Shown: positions 15,576 through 23,560 of the stretch, one piece after another
Numbering within the stretch: the first letter of the stretch is position 1
Layout: every line of letters begins with the position of its first letter
Assembly (NCBI GenBank): GCA_019749805.1
Contig: JAIEPH010000079.1
Span: forward strand, 1 to 64,000
Direction of reading: 5' to 3'
DNA length: 64,000 nucleotides
From: Mycobacteriaceae bacterium
Lineage (GTDB): Bacteria; Actinomycetota; Actinomycetes; Mycobacteriales; Mycobacteriaceae
Made by a program: the position numbers and the translations under genes
The notes under the pieces: model-generated
Told to the model about the DNA's origin: nothing
The model's database searches: none
The model's input: the letters and a program-made list of their open reading frames with translations, nothing else

Positions 15576-16271
15576 GTGGAGCTTTCGGTCGTTGTGCCGC
15601 TGACGGATTCGGTCGCGAGCAACCCGGCGGCCGCGTTCCTGCCGCTGGGAACGCAGCCGCCCCTGGCCCGAATCGTACGATCGATGCTCGGCGCCGTGGC
15701 CGAGCCTGGCCGCGTCGTCATCGCCGCCGCGGCACCGCTTACCGGTGACGTGCGCACCGTTCTTGCGTCCGAAGGTCTGTCAGCGGTGCGTGTCGAGCCG
15801 GTAGGTGGGTTGGCTCACAGGGCCGACTGTCTCGGTGTGGCGCTGAAATACCTTCGGCGCGCGTCGTTCTCGACGAGCCACGTGCTCGTCCACGACATCG
15901 CCAGCCCGTTGGCGCCGGCCGACCTTGCCGCCCGTGTGGTCGAAGGTATGCGCGGTGGTGGCACAGTCGTGATGCCGGCACTGGCGGTGACCGACAGCGT
16001 CAAGACCATCGACAGACACGGGTCGATCACCGCCACCGTGGATCGGTCGGTGTTGCGCGCCGTCCAATATCCTCGCGGCTTCACCGTCGACGCGTTGGCC
16101 GGACTGCTCGAACGGGGCGCGCCCGAGGACTTCGACGAGATCGCCGTCGCCAACGATGCCGCGGTGCCCGTCACCTTCGTCGAAGGCGACCCCGATGCGT
16201 TCCGTGCCGAACTGCCCGAGGACGGGGAGTTCGTCGAGGCGATCATCGCGAGCCGGTCTAGCGGCGCGTGA
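15576..16271 (+). CDS. degenerate IspD-like protein (probable non-catalytic cytidylyltransferase homologue)
   Basis: The 231-aa protein aligns along its length with MEP cytidylyltransferases (IspD): VVVPLTDSVASNPAAAFLPL, VLVHDIASPLAPADLAARVV and VLRAVQYPRGFTVDAL correspond to the nucleotide-binding N-terminus, the VHDAARP loop and the VQTPQGF strand. However, the AAGxGxR loop and its catalytic Lys are gone, VHDAARP reads VHDIASP, VQTPQGF reads VQYPRGF, and the TDDASLVE motif is absent. It is therefore probably not an active cytidylyltransferase. GTG 15576 follows the Mce-associated gene by 13 bp, so it could be co-transcribed. It converges on a second IspD-family gene and overlaps it by 14 bp. 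Confidence 0.75.
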   Translation: MELSVVVPLTDSVASNPAAAFLPLGTQPPLARIVRSMLGAVAEPGRVVIAAAAPLTGDVRTVLASEGLSAVRVEPVGGLAHRADCLGVALKYLRRASFSTSHVLVHDIASPLAPADLAARVVEGMRGGGTVVMPALAVTDSVKTIDRHGSITATVDRSVLRAVQYPRGFTVDALAGLLERGAPEDFDEIAVANDAAVPVTFVEGDPDAFRAELPEDGEFVEAIIASRSSGA

Positions 16272-16977
16272 GAAGGCGTTCGGCGACGGCGATGTCCGCA
16301 GCGTAGGTCACCTTGAGGTTGCGCTGTTTGCCGCGGAAGGTGCGGACCTCCACATCGGAGAATGCCTCGACACACGACGATGTGTCGGTGCCCTCGAACC
16401 CTTCGCGTTCGGCCGCGCGGTATGCCTGCAACAGCGTCGCGGCGCGAAACGCCTGGGGGGTCTGGACGCGCACCAAAGCTGCCGAGCCGGCCGTCAAGTC
16501 GACGCCATGGTCGCTGGTCCGAATCACATCCGCGACCGGTATCGCGGGGATGGCGCCACCGAACTCGCGGGCGACCGACAGCGCGGTGACGAACATGTCC
16601 GGCCCGGCAACCGGCCGGGCGGCGTCGTGGATGATGACGACGTCGACGGCCCCGGAGTCGATGTCGGTTGCCAAATACCGCAGCACATTGGACTCCGACG
16701 CGTGCCTGGTGTCGCCGCCCTCGACGAACTCGACTGTGGCCGTTGGTACTTCCCGCTGCAGCGTATCTCTGGCCAACTCGTACTCTCCGCGCCGGAACAC
16801 CAGCACGGTACGAGCGATCTCGGGCACTCGTGTCAGGGTGTCGATTGACCACGCCACCATGGAGCGGCCGGCGATCCGCAGGTAGGCCTTGTTACCGTCG
16901 GCGCCGACCCGGGTTCCCAGACCGGCTGCCAAGACGACGGCGACGGCGTCGGGGCCCGGCCTTGCGCTCATGGTCAC
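16258..16977 (-). CDS. IspD/TarI-family cytidylyltransferase
   Basis: This 239-aa enzyme looks catalytically competent: VVLAAGLGTRVGADGNKAYL (CTP-binding loop and Lys), DVVIIHDAARPVAG, ALVRVQTPQAFRAATLL and TDTSSCVEAF all match IspD-type motifs. It would transfer CMP from CTP to an alcohol-phosphate. Classical mycobacterial ispD is elsewhere, next to ispF, and has PKA where this has NKA, so this may be a paralogue with another substrate (for example a polyol phosphate for cell-wall polymers). GTG 16977 and ATG 16971 are both possible starts. It overlaps the end of the degenerate homologue. Confidence 0.82.
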   Translation of the reverse strand: MTMSARPGPDAVAVVLAAGLGTRVGADGNKAYLRIAGRSMVAWSIDTLTRVPEIARTVLVFRRGEYELARDTLQREVPTATVEFVEGGDTRHASESNVLRYLATDIDSGAVDVVIIHDAARPVAGPDMFVTALSVAREFGGAIPAIPVADVIRTSDHGVDLTAGSAALVRVQTPQAFRAATLLQAYRAAEREGFEGTDTSSCVEAFSDVEVRTFRGKQRNLKVTYAADIAVAERLLTRR

Positions 16978-17023
16978 ATCTTGTCACCGCGGGCCGTGCC
17001 GCCGCGGTGCGCTGTTGACCCGG

Positions 17024-17455
17024 TCAGTTCGCAAGGTCGAAAGCGTGGCGCACCTTCGTCGGTCTGATGCGGACGACGAGCTCGCCGGGCACCCCGTTAC
17101 GACGCCCGTACTCCTCTGCCCGGTCCGCGCCCATGTAGCGGCCACCGGTGCGGGTGGCGATGTCGAGCAGATCCTGAGGATCCTCGCTGATCTGCGCGAT
17201 GCCTTGGATCTGGACGAAGGAATACGGCGGATGCGGGTCGTCGACGCACATCACGACCCGCGGATCACGAGCGATGGCTCGACCTTTGGCGGTGTCCTTG
17301 CCGGTGTTGAAGGCCAGCTCGCCCTTGTCCACGACGAACCAGACCGGCGCCACCAGCGGTCGACCGTCGGAGGCCAGGTACCCCAACATGCCCGTGCGGG
17401 TTCCCTCGGACAGGAACGCGGTGACGTCGTCGGAAAGTTGATCCACCCGCTCCAC
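17024..17455 (-). CDS. PPOX-class flavin/F420-dependent protein
   Basis: The 143-aa protein has the split-barrel fold of pyridoxamine-phosphate-oxidase-like proteins: LGYLASDGRPLVAPVWFVVD, ELAFNTGKDTAKGRAIARDP (phosphate/cofactor-binding region) and FVQIQGIAQISEDPQDLLDI. Mycobacterial relatives (Rv1155, Rv2074 group) bind FMN or F420 and reduce diverse substrates. GTG 17455 is the chosen start, and an internal GTG at codon 4 is also possible. It is separated from the next minus-strand gene by 30 bp. Confidence 0.85.
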   Translation of the reverse strand: MERVDQLSDDVTAFLSEGTRTGMLGYLASDGRPLVAPVWFVVDKGELAFNTGKDTAKGRAIARDPRVVMCVDDPHPPYSFVQIQGIAQISEDPQDLLDIATRTGGRYMGADRAEEYGRRNGVPGELVVRIRPTKVRHAFDLAN

Positions 17456-17485
17456 GGTAGGACGCGGCCGCCCCGCCGTCGACCG

Positions 17486-17602
17486 TCAGTCTTCTGCGTG
17501 CCGGTCGTGGTCCCAGCGCTCCAGGCGCGCCTGCAGGCTGTACAGGCCGACCGCGGCGAGCGGAACGCAGACCGAGATGCCCACCACCCAGAACGTGCTC
17601 AT
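17486..17602 (-). CDS. 38-aa single-pass membrane peptide coupled to regulator
   Basis: MSTFWVVGISVCVPLAAVGL followed by YSLQARLERWDHDRHAED: one membrane helix (about residues 3-22) and a charged, His-rich tail. Its ATG (17602-17600) overlaps the stop of the upstream winged-helix gene as ATGA, which is strong evidence for translation. Function is unknown. It could anchor or modulate the regulator (inference). Confidence 0.65.
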   Translation of the reverse strand: MSTFWVVGISVCVPLAAVGLYSLQARLERWDHDRHAED

Positions 17603-18129
17603 GACGTCCTCGATTCGGCGGCGCACCGGTCGGCGATCATCTGCAGCACCGTCTTGCGCTTGAGGTGGTAGTGGTCGCGATCGCTGATGACCCACTGCTC
17701 GAACCACCGGTCGAGGAGGTCGCCCGCCCGAAGCAGCGGAAGCGAGTCGGCCATCAGCTGTGCGTCGGCATTGCCGTCGAGCAACTGTTCGATGAGATCG
17801 GCCGAGTGGTGGAAGTCGACGTAGACGTCCGGGGAGAGCTGAAGGTATTGCGGATCCACCGTCAGCAGGGGCCCGGCGCCGGCGGGCCTGAGCCGCCACA
17901 GCGCCGATCGCAGGCTCGCGACGGCCCTGGGGGTATGGACGTTTGGCCAGAGCTTGGCGCACACCCAGAGGCGGTGCACAGGTTTGCGCTTCATCGCGAC
18001 GAGCGCGACGACCCGTTGAGAGGCGGGAGGCAGGGTGACGTGCCGATCGTCGTGGTACACCGCGAAGTCACCGAGCAGGCTCACTGAGAACTGGTCCACG
18101 TCTCGATCGTGGATCCCGGTACCCGCCAT
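17599..18129 (-). CDS. SARP/BTAD-type winged-helix regulator, short form
   Basis: The 176-aa protein starts with the OmpR-like winged-helix of SARP activators (about residues 12-95: FSVSLLGDFAVYHDDRHVTL, then ASQRVVALVAMKRKPVHRLW and VASLRSALWRLR). Only the first part of a bacterial transcriptional activator domain follows (about 100-170), and no ATPase or sensor domain, so it is shorter than classical SARPs (about 250 aa or more). A near-perfect palindrome lies just upstream of the start, suggesting autoregulation. The stop is coupled to the 38-aa membrane peptide. Confidence 0.8.
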   Translation of the reverse strand: MAGTGIHDRDVDQFSVSLLGDFAVYHDDRHVTLPPASQRVVALVAMKRKPVHRLWVCAKLWPNVHTPRAVASLRSALWRLRPAGAGPLLTVDPQYLQLSPDVYVDFHHSADLIEQLLDGNADAQLMADSLPLLRAGDLLDRWFEQWVISDRDHYHLKRKTVLQMIADRCAAESRTS

Positions 18130-18134
18130 GGCGT

Positions 18135-18150
18135 GAGTAGTGCGCTACTC
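18135..18150. promoter_or_regulatory. palindrome upstream of winged-helix regulator
   Basis: GAGTAGTGCGCTACTC, a 16-bp palindrome with one mismatched pair, ends 6 bp before the ATG of the regulator at 18129. It could be an autoregulatory site or lie in the 5' end of the mRNA. Confidence 0.5.
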
Positions 18151-18221
18151 CATACCTCACCGATGTCGTGCGGTGCCTCGCCACGGGATGCGGTGAAATG
18201 TAGCCGGAAAGGACAGACCCC

Positions 18222-19484
18222 ATGAGTGAAGCGCAGCGACCGCCGATCATCCAGCACCGGGTGCGCCGGATGACGGGTCGTGACCCCGACGAACTGCACC
18301 GAGTTGCGACGCCGCTAGAGCTGCTGTTCGACCTGACGTTCGTCATCGCGTTCGGCATCGCCGCCAACGAGTTCGCCCACCTGCTGGCCGAGAACCACAT
18401 CGGCGCGGGACTGCTCGGCTTCTCCCTCGCCACGTTCTCGGTGTGCTGGGCGTGGATCAACTTCAGCTGGTTCGCCTCGGCCTATGACACCGACGACTGG
18501 GTGTACCGGCTGATGACGATGCTGCAGATGGTCGGCGTCATCGTCATGGCGCTGGGGTTCCCGCCGATGTTCGCGTCGATCGAACACGGCCAGCACGTCG
18601 ACAACCGCGTCATGGTGGGTGGGTACATCGTTATGCGAATTGCCCTGGTAGGGCAGTGGTTACGTGCTGCCAGTCAGGACCCCGAACATCGGCCGGCGTG
18701 CCTGACCTACGCGCTATGGGTGACCATCGCACAGGTCGGCTGGTTGGCCGCCCTGCTGCTGCACACGTCGATTTCGGTGACCTTCATCGTGGTCGCACTC
18801 CTGATCGGGGTGGAGACGCTGGGTCCGCTGTTGGCCGAGACGCGCAGGGGCGGCACGCCGTGGCACGCGCACCACATTGCCGAGCGCTACGGCCTGCTGG
18901 CGATCATCGCGCTCGGCGAAGGTGTGGTCGGAACAGTGGCGTCGCTGTCGGCCGTGGTCGGCGCGCAGGGTTGGACGTTCGACGCCGCGTTCGTCGCCGT
19001 GGCGGGCGTCGGCCTCACGTTTGGCATGTGGTGGACGTATTTCGTGGTACCGCACGCCGATCTGCTGCACGCCCACCGCGACAGGTCGTTTTGGTTCGGC
19101 TACCTGCCGATCGTGATGTACGGCGCCATCGTGGCAACGGGTGCCGGTCTGCACGCCGCCGCGTACTACATCGAGCACCACTCGAAACTGAGCTCCGTGG
19201 AGACTGTGTTGGCCGTTGCGCTGCCGGTCGGCCTCTATGTCCTCTCCGTCTATGCGCTCTATTTCGTGATCGTGCGGAAGGTCGCGGTGTTCCACCTTGC
19301 GCTCTTGGTACTCACCGCGGCAGTGCTCGGCATTGCAGTGTGGTTGGCTGCGGCGGGCTTTTCGATGGCGAACTGCCTTCTGGTCGTCACGCTCGCACCG
19401 TTGGTGACCGTGATCGGCTACGAGGTCGCGGGCCATCGACACGCCGCGGCGGACATCGCCAAGGCACTGGAAGGCGGCCGCTAG
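18222..19484 (+). CDS. low temperature requirement protein A (LtrA) family membrane protein
   Basis: The 420-aa integral membrane protein has about ten hydrophobic helices. The LtrA signature is at the N-terminus: HRVATPLELLFDLTFVIAFG, with HLLAEN following. Further family features are AERYGLLAIIALGEGVVGTV and MWWTYFVVPHADLLHAHRDR. The molecular function of the family is not established. Listeria LtrA was named for growth in the cold. ATG 18222 has AAAGGA eleven bases upstream. It is divergent from the regulator/38-aa peptide unit, which might control it. Confidence 0.92.
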   Translation: MSEAQRPPIIQHRVRRMTGRDPDELHRVATPLELLFDLTFVIAFGIAANEFAHLLAENHIGAGLLGFSLATFSVCWAWINFSWFASAYDTDDWVYRLMTMLQMVGVIVMALGFPPMFASIEHGQHVDNRVMVGGYIVMRIALVGQWLRAASQDPEHRPACLTYALWVTIAQVGWLAALLLHTSISVTFIVVALLIGVETLGPLLAETRRGGTPWHAHHIAERYGLLAIIALGEGVVGTVASLSAVVGAQGWTFDAAFVAVAGVGLTFGMWWTYFVVPHADLLHAHRDRSFWFGYLPIVMYGAIVATGAGLHAAAYYIEHHSKLSSVETVLAVALPVGLYVLSVYALYFVIVRKVAVFHLALLVLTAAVLGIAVWLAAAGFSMANCLLVVTLAPLVTVIGYEVAGHRHAAADIAKALEGGR

Positions 19485-19486
19485 CG

Positions 19487-20758
19487 CTAGCGCGGCGTGG
19501 GATGCGGGTCGAAACTTTCGATGAGCATGCGTTCGTTTTCGGCCCTCATCACGGCGCGCGCCTTGCGGCGCGTGATGAGGATGCCCACCACCGCAAGCGC
19601 CCAGATGGCGTACTGAACGGTCCACGCCAGCCGAAACGACTCGAACGAGATGTCGCCGACCGCGTCGAGGATGACGCCCATGAACTGCATGACCAACAGC
19701 GACGCGATGAAACCGCCCATGTTGACCATGCCCGATGCGGTGCCGAGTGTGGCCCGCGGATTGAAGGTTCGGGCGAAGTCGAACCCGACCATCGATCCGG
19801 GGCCGCCGACCGAGATGACCACCACGAGCACCACCAGTAGCCACAGCGGCGCCCGGTCGGGCAGCGCCAACACCACGGACCAGATGACGGCGTTGCTGGC
19901 GATGATGCAGAGCACCAGCCGCGACCTGCGGTTCGGATGACGTCCGGTGAAGATGCCGACCAGAATGCCGGCGGAGATCGCGGCGACCACCGACAGAGTC
20001 AGCAGGGTGCCTGCGATGGTTGCCGAAAGACCCTGAGCGACAGTCAGATACGGTACACCCCACATCAGCGCAAACACCGTCACCGAGAACTGTGTGCCCA
20101 TATGTGTGAAGAAGCCCAACCGGGTCCCCGGTCGCAGCCACACCGTTTTCACGCTGACCAGTATGTCGCGCAGCGACGTGGCTTCGGCTTCCACGATGCG
20201 GCCCTCGGGAGTGTCCTGCACGAGCAGCAGGGTGAGGACGATCGACAGCACTCCCAGCGCGGCCACCGAGACGTAGGCGGTGGTCCAGCCCGAGCCGGCG
20301 AGCAGGGCGAAGAACGGGATGGCGGACAGCACCTGGCCGAGCTGGCCGCAGATCCCGGTCAGCTGCGTGACCAGCGGCACCTGGCGGGGGCTGAACCAAT
20401 GCGGAACCAGCCGCAGCACCGAGATGAAGGTGAACGCGTCCCCAAGTCCGACAACCGCGCGCGCGCCGATGGCAACCGGCAGGGATTCGGTGAAGGCCAA
20501 CGCCAGCTGGCCCGACGCCATCAGTGTGGCACCCGCGACGATCAGCGTTTTGGAACCGAACCGATCGAGCAGTAGCCCGGCCGGAACCTGCGCGCCCGCG
20601 TAGACGACGACCTGCAGCACCACAAACGCCGACAAGACGGTGGGGCTTGCGGTGAATCGGTCGGCCGCGTCCAGGCCGGAAACCCCGAGCGTGGTGCGGT
20701 CGAGGACGGCGACGATATAGGCGAAGAGTCCGGTGGTCCACACGATCCAGGGACGCAC
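19487..20758 (-). CDS. MFS transporter
   Basis: This 423-aa major facilitator has 12 predicted membrane helices in two halves with a central loop near residues 190-215. The first half carries the MFS loop motif variants GLLLDRFGSKTLIVAGATLM and a helix-4 region GARAVVGLGDAFTFISVLRL. The second half has VGIFTGRHPNRRSRLVLCII. The substrate is unknown, and family features suggest organic anions or small metabolites. The stop is 2 bp from the convergent LtrA stop. The upstream region is a 333-bp AT-richer gap shared with a divergent MerR regulator. Confidence 0.88.
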   Translation of the reverse strand: MRPWIVWTTGLFAYIVAVLDRTTLGVSGLDAADRFTASPTVLSAFVVLQVVVYAGAQVPAGLLLDRFGSKTLIVAGATLMASGQLALAFTESLPVAIGARAVVGLGDAFTFISVLRLVPHWFSPRQVPLVTQLTGICGQLGQVLSAIPFFALLAGSGWTTAYVSVAALGVLSIVLTLLLVQDTPEGRIVEAEATSLRDILVSVKTVWLRPGTRLGFFTHMGTQFSVTVFALMWGVPYLTVAQGLSATIAGTLLTLSVVAAISAGILVGIFTGRHPNRRSRLVLCIIASNAVIWSVVLALPDRAPLWLLVVLVVVISVGGPGSMVGFDFARTFNPRATLGTASGMVNMGGFIASLLVMQFMGVILDAVGDISFESFRLAWTVQYAIWALAVVGILITRRKARAVMRAENERMLIESFDPHPTPR

Positions 20759-21091
20759 GCCGAAACCTCACTACCGCCGATTTGTCTTAATGTCTGCCAA
20801 ATTCATCCTCCCGCAACGACCGCTCAGGAAGCCAATCGGTCGACGGTGAAATCACTCACCCAATCGGTCAGCCCCGCCCAGCAAAGTTGGCTGTGGGGTT
20901 GCATTCAAATGTGTCAAGAAATTACCACAGCAGTAAATTTGCTGATGGTAGCCCGTTACTGGATTAGCTGGATGCTCATCTCATTGTTAGGTAACCATTC
21001 GCTAAATCTGCATTTGCGCGCTAGAGTGGAGCGATGAACCGTCGCGGTCCACGGCTACGCCGCGCCCCGATGTTGATCGGGGAGCGTTTCG
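20759..21091. other. intergenic region with repeats between MFS and merR genes
   Basis: This 333-bp gap is clearly AT-richer than its surroundings. It holds two direct copies of CCAATCGGTC (20832-20841 and 20860-20869, 28 bp apart), an inverted repeat TTAC-N7-GTAA (20922-20936) and TAGGTAACCATT near 20990-21001. The hairpin before merR is listed separately. No coding region is convincing here. Confidence 0.55.
21065..21082 (+). promoter_or_regulatory. hairpin sequestering the merR ribosome-binding site
   Basis: CCCCGAT-GTTG-ATCGGGG is a perfect 7-bp stem with a tetraloop. Its 3' arm supplies the GGGG of the Shine-Dalgarno GGGGAG that serves ATG 21092. Folding would mask the site and limit translation. 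Confidence 0.55.
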
Positions 21092-21892
21092 ATGGCTGAG
21101 TACCGTCTGGAAGAACTCGCCCGGATATCCGGTGTCAGTGCCCGCAATATCCGCGCCTACCGCGAACGCGGGCTGCTCGACGCGCCCCGCCGTGTCGGCC
21201 GTTCGGCGTTCTACGACGACTACCACCTGTCGCAGTTGCGCACCATCAACCAGCTGCTTCGCCGCGGCTTCAACTCGGCCCACATCGCCGAGTTCTTCGC
21301 GAGCATGCGCCAAGGCGCCGACCTGGCCGACATCCTGGGTATCCAGCGCGCCCTGTTGGGGCCCACACCGAACGACGTATCCGACGGTGCATTCGACGCG
21401 GACGATGAGCGGCCGTCCGACGGTGAGCCGGTCCCGGGACCCCGTGCCGTCAGCATCGATTCCGACAGTGAGGCGGCGCGAAAGTTGATCGAACTCGGCT
21501 TCGCCGAGGCGCGCGCCGGCAGCGTCGTCGTCATCGACCCGTCGATCGCCGAGATTCTGGGCCGCACTTCCGATCAGCTGCTCTACGTCCGCGCGCTGCT
21601 GCGAATCTACGAGTCGTCCCGCGACGCCGCCGACGGCCTGGTCAGTGGTTTTGTCCGGGCGCTTGGCGATTCCGTCGAGGCGAAGTTCGGGAAGGATCAT
21701 CGGCCCGAGCCGCGCGAGCTCGACGAATTGGGGCAGTTGGCCAGGGACTACCGCGAGCTATGGGGTCACGTCTTGTCGATTCGTATGGAGGAGTCGCTGC
21801 GGCGGCAACTGGCGACGGCGGCGAAGGGCCACCCAGCCGACGGCTTGCTGAGTGAGCTGCTGCGCCGTTGTGCCAGCACTACACCCGGCTGA
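21092..21892 (+). CDS. MerR family transcriptional regulator
   Basis: This 266-aa regulator has an N-terminal MerR winged-helix domain: YRLEELARISGVSARNIRAY (about 4-23), RERGLLDAPRRVGRSAFYDD and the second helix pair YHLSQLRTINQLLRRGFNSA. A linker (about 90-125) is acidic and Pro-rich. The C-terminal helical domain (about 125-260) lacks the Cys pattern of metal-sensing MerRs, so an organic effector is more likely. Its stop overlaps that of the convergent ABC permease gene by 14 bp. The divergent MFS gene is a possible target. Confidence 0.88.
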   Translation: MAEYRLEELARISGVSARNIRAYRERGLLDAPRRVGRSAFYDDYHLSQLRTINQLLRRGFNSAHIAEFFASMRQGADLADILGIQRALLGPTPNDVSDGAFDADDERPSDGEPVPGPRAVSIDSDSEAARKLIELGFAEARAGSVVVIDPSIAEILGRTSDQLLYVRALLRIYESSRDAADGLVSGFVRALGDSVEAKFGKDHRPEPRELDELGQLARDYRELWGHVLSIRMEESLRRQLATAAKGHPADGLLSELLRRCASTTPG

Positions 21893-22679
21893 CGGCGGGA
21901 TCTCCGCCGAAGCGCTGCGCCAGCCACACCGGGATTATTGCGACAATGGTCAGCGCGGCGGCAACGACGTTGATCACGGGTGCCTGGTTGGGGCGGAAGA
22001 GGTTTCCGAAAATCCAGATCGGGAGTGTCTGCACGGTCGGGCCTGCCGTGAACGTCGTGACGACGATCTCGTCGAAGGACAGGGCGAACGCCAGCACCGC
22101 ACCCGCGACCACCGACCCCCGCATCATCGGGAAGGTCACGTAGCGGAAGGTCTGCCACGGCGACGCGCCGAGGTCGGCCGAGGCGTCTTCCAGGCTGCTT
22201 CCCATCCGGCGCAGCCGCGCCTGAGTGTTGTTGAAGACGATCACGATGCAGAACGTCGCGTGGCCGATGATGACGGTGGCCATGCCCAGAGACACGCCGA
22301 GTGCGGATGTGAACGTCGCATTCAAAGCAATACCGGTGACAATCCCCGGCAGCGTGATCGGTAGTACCACAAGCAGACTCACCATATGCTTGCCGAAGAA
22401 GTCGTAACGCTGCACTGCCACCGCTGCCATCGTGCCCAGCACCAGCGCGATGACCGTTGCGCCGAGACCGACGACAGCCGAGTTCACGAGTGACTGCCAC
22501 ATGCCGTGGCTGTTCCAGGCGTCCGACCACCAGTGCAGCGTGAATCCCGTAGGGGGAAAAGCGAATGTGCGGGAGGTGTTGAACGCATTGATCACCACGA
22601 GGAGCAGTGGTGCATAGAGGAACAGCAACACGAGCAGCGTCCAACCCCGGACCAGGCGGCGGGCGGTGTTCGACAGCAT
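21879..22679 (-). CDS. ABC transporter permease, PotC-type
   Basis: This 266-aa inner-membrane permease belongs to a polyamine/spermidine-type importer. It has about six helices and the conserved EAA-loop region MGSSLEDASADLGASPWQTF followed by RYVTFPMMRGSVVAG, which contacts the ATPase. ATG 22679 overlaps the upstream permease stop as TGATG, so the two are translationally coupled. It is the last gene of a four-gene operon running ATPase, binding protein, permease 1, permease 2. Confidence 0.9.
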   Translation of the reverse strand: MLSNTARRLVRGWTLLVLLFLYAPLLLVVINAFNTSRTFAFPPTGFTLHWWSDAWNSHGMWQSLVNSAVVGLGATVIALVLGTMAAVAVQRYDFFGKHMVSLLVVLPITLPGIVTGIALNATFTSALGVSLGMATVIIGHATFCIVIVFNNTQARLRRMGSSLEDASADLGASPWQTFRYVTFPMMRGSVVAGAVLAFALSFDEIVVTTFTAGPTVQTLPIWIFGNLFRPNQAPVINVVAAALTIVAIIPVWLAQRFGGDPAVSRV

Positions 22680-23551
22680 CAGATGTTCTCCAGTGCGCCC
22701 GTGCGCCGCATCGCCACCAGGTAGGCCACAATCGCCAGCAGCGGGATGATCGACAACGCGGCGGCGAGTGGCTGGTTGTTGGCGGTGACGAGTTGGCCGT
22801 AGATGATGTTGCCGAGCAATTGAGTCTTGCCGCCGACGATCGTCACGGCGATGTAGTCACCGAGCGATAGCGAGAAGGTGAATATGGAGCCCGCGGCGAT
22901 ACCGGGGAACACCAACGGCGCCAGCACCATTCGGAGAGTGGACATGTCGGAGGCACCGAGGTCGGCGCTCGCGTCGAGCAGCGAGTCCGGGACGCGGGAG
23001 AACGCCACGAACACCGGGAGGACCATGTAGGGCAGCCAAAGGTAGGTCAGCGTCACGATGGTGGCAGCCAGGCCGTACCCGGGTGTGTAGTCGGTCGCCC
23101 AGACCAGTGGGCCTTCGGGGGATAGCAGCATGCGCCACGCGTAGGCCTTGACCAGATAACTGGCCCACAGCGGGGTCGTCACCGCGACCACGAGCGCGAG
23201 CCGCACCCGCGGTGGCGCGACCTTGGCCATGTAGAACGCCAGCGGCACGGCGAGCACGGCGCAGATCACGGTGACGGCCAGCGCCACCGATACGGTGCGC
23301 ACCGCCGCTGTACGGAAAAGCTCGTCGGTCGCCACCCGCGCGATGTTGTCGAACGTGAACGAGTGCACCACCGCGCCGGTGAAGGCATCTGTGCTCCAGA
23401 AGGCCGAAACCAGAAGCACGGCAAGGGATCCAAGATATGCGACCACCAGCCAGGCCAAGGGTGGCACGAGCAGGAAGCCGAGGCTGATACGCCGTCGGTG
23501 AGACGGTCGCAGCGGCACAACTTGTCTGTTCTTCGCGCGAGCGCTCATCAC
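22679..23551 (-). CDS. ABC transporter permease, PotB-type
   Basis: The 290-aa permease has six predicted helices and the EAA motif PDSLLDASADLGASDMSTLR. It pairs with the PotC-type permease. GTG 23551 and the immediately following ATG 23548 are both usable starts. The gene begins 9 bp after the binding-protein stop. In the family, such permeases import spermidine, putrescine or related cations, though homologues in soil actinobacteria may take up other compounds. Confidence 0.9.
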   Translation of the reverse strand: MMSARAKNRQVVPLRPSHRRRISLGFLLVPPLAWLVVAYLGSLAVLLVSAFWSTDAFTGAVVHSFTFDNIARVATDELFRTAAVRTVSVALAVTVICAVLAVPLAFYMAKVAPPRVRLALVVAVTTPLWASYLVKAYAWRMLLSPEGPLVWATDYTPGYGLAATIVTLTYLWLPYMVLPVFVAFSRVPDSLLDASADLGASDMSTLRMVLAPLVFPGIAAGSIFTFSLSLGDYIAVTIVGGKTQLLGNIIYGQLVTANNQPLAAALSIIPLLAIVAYLVAMRRTGALENI

Positions 23552-23560
23552 CGCGCAACA

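Noticed and set aside
18714..20771. 685-codon minus-strand frame over LtrA and the MFS transporter
   Set aside because: It is in another frame of the real MFS gene and reads through the LtrA gene antisense; no domain is seen.
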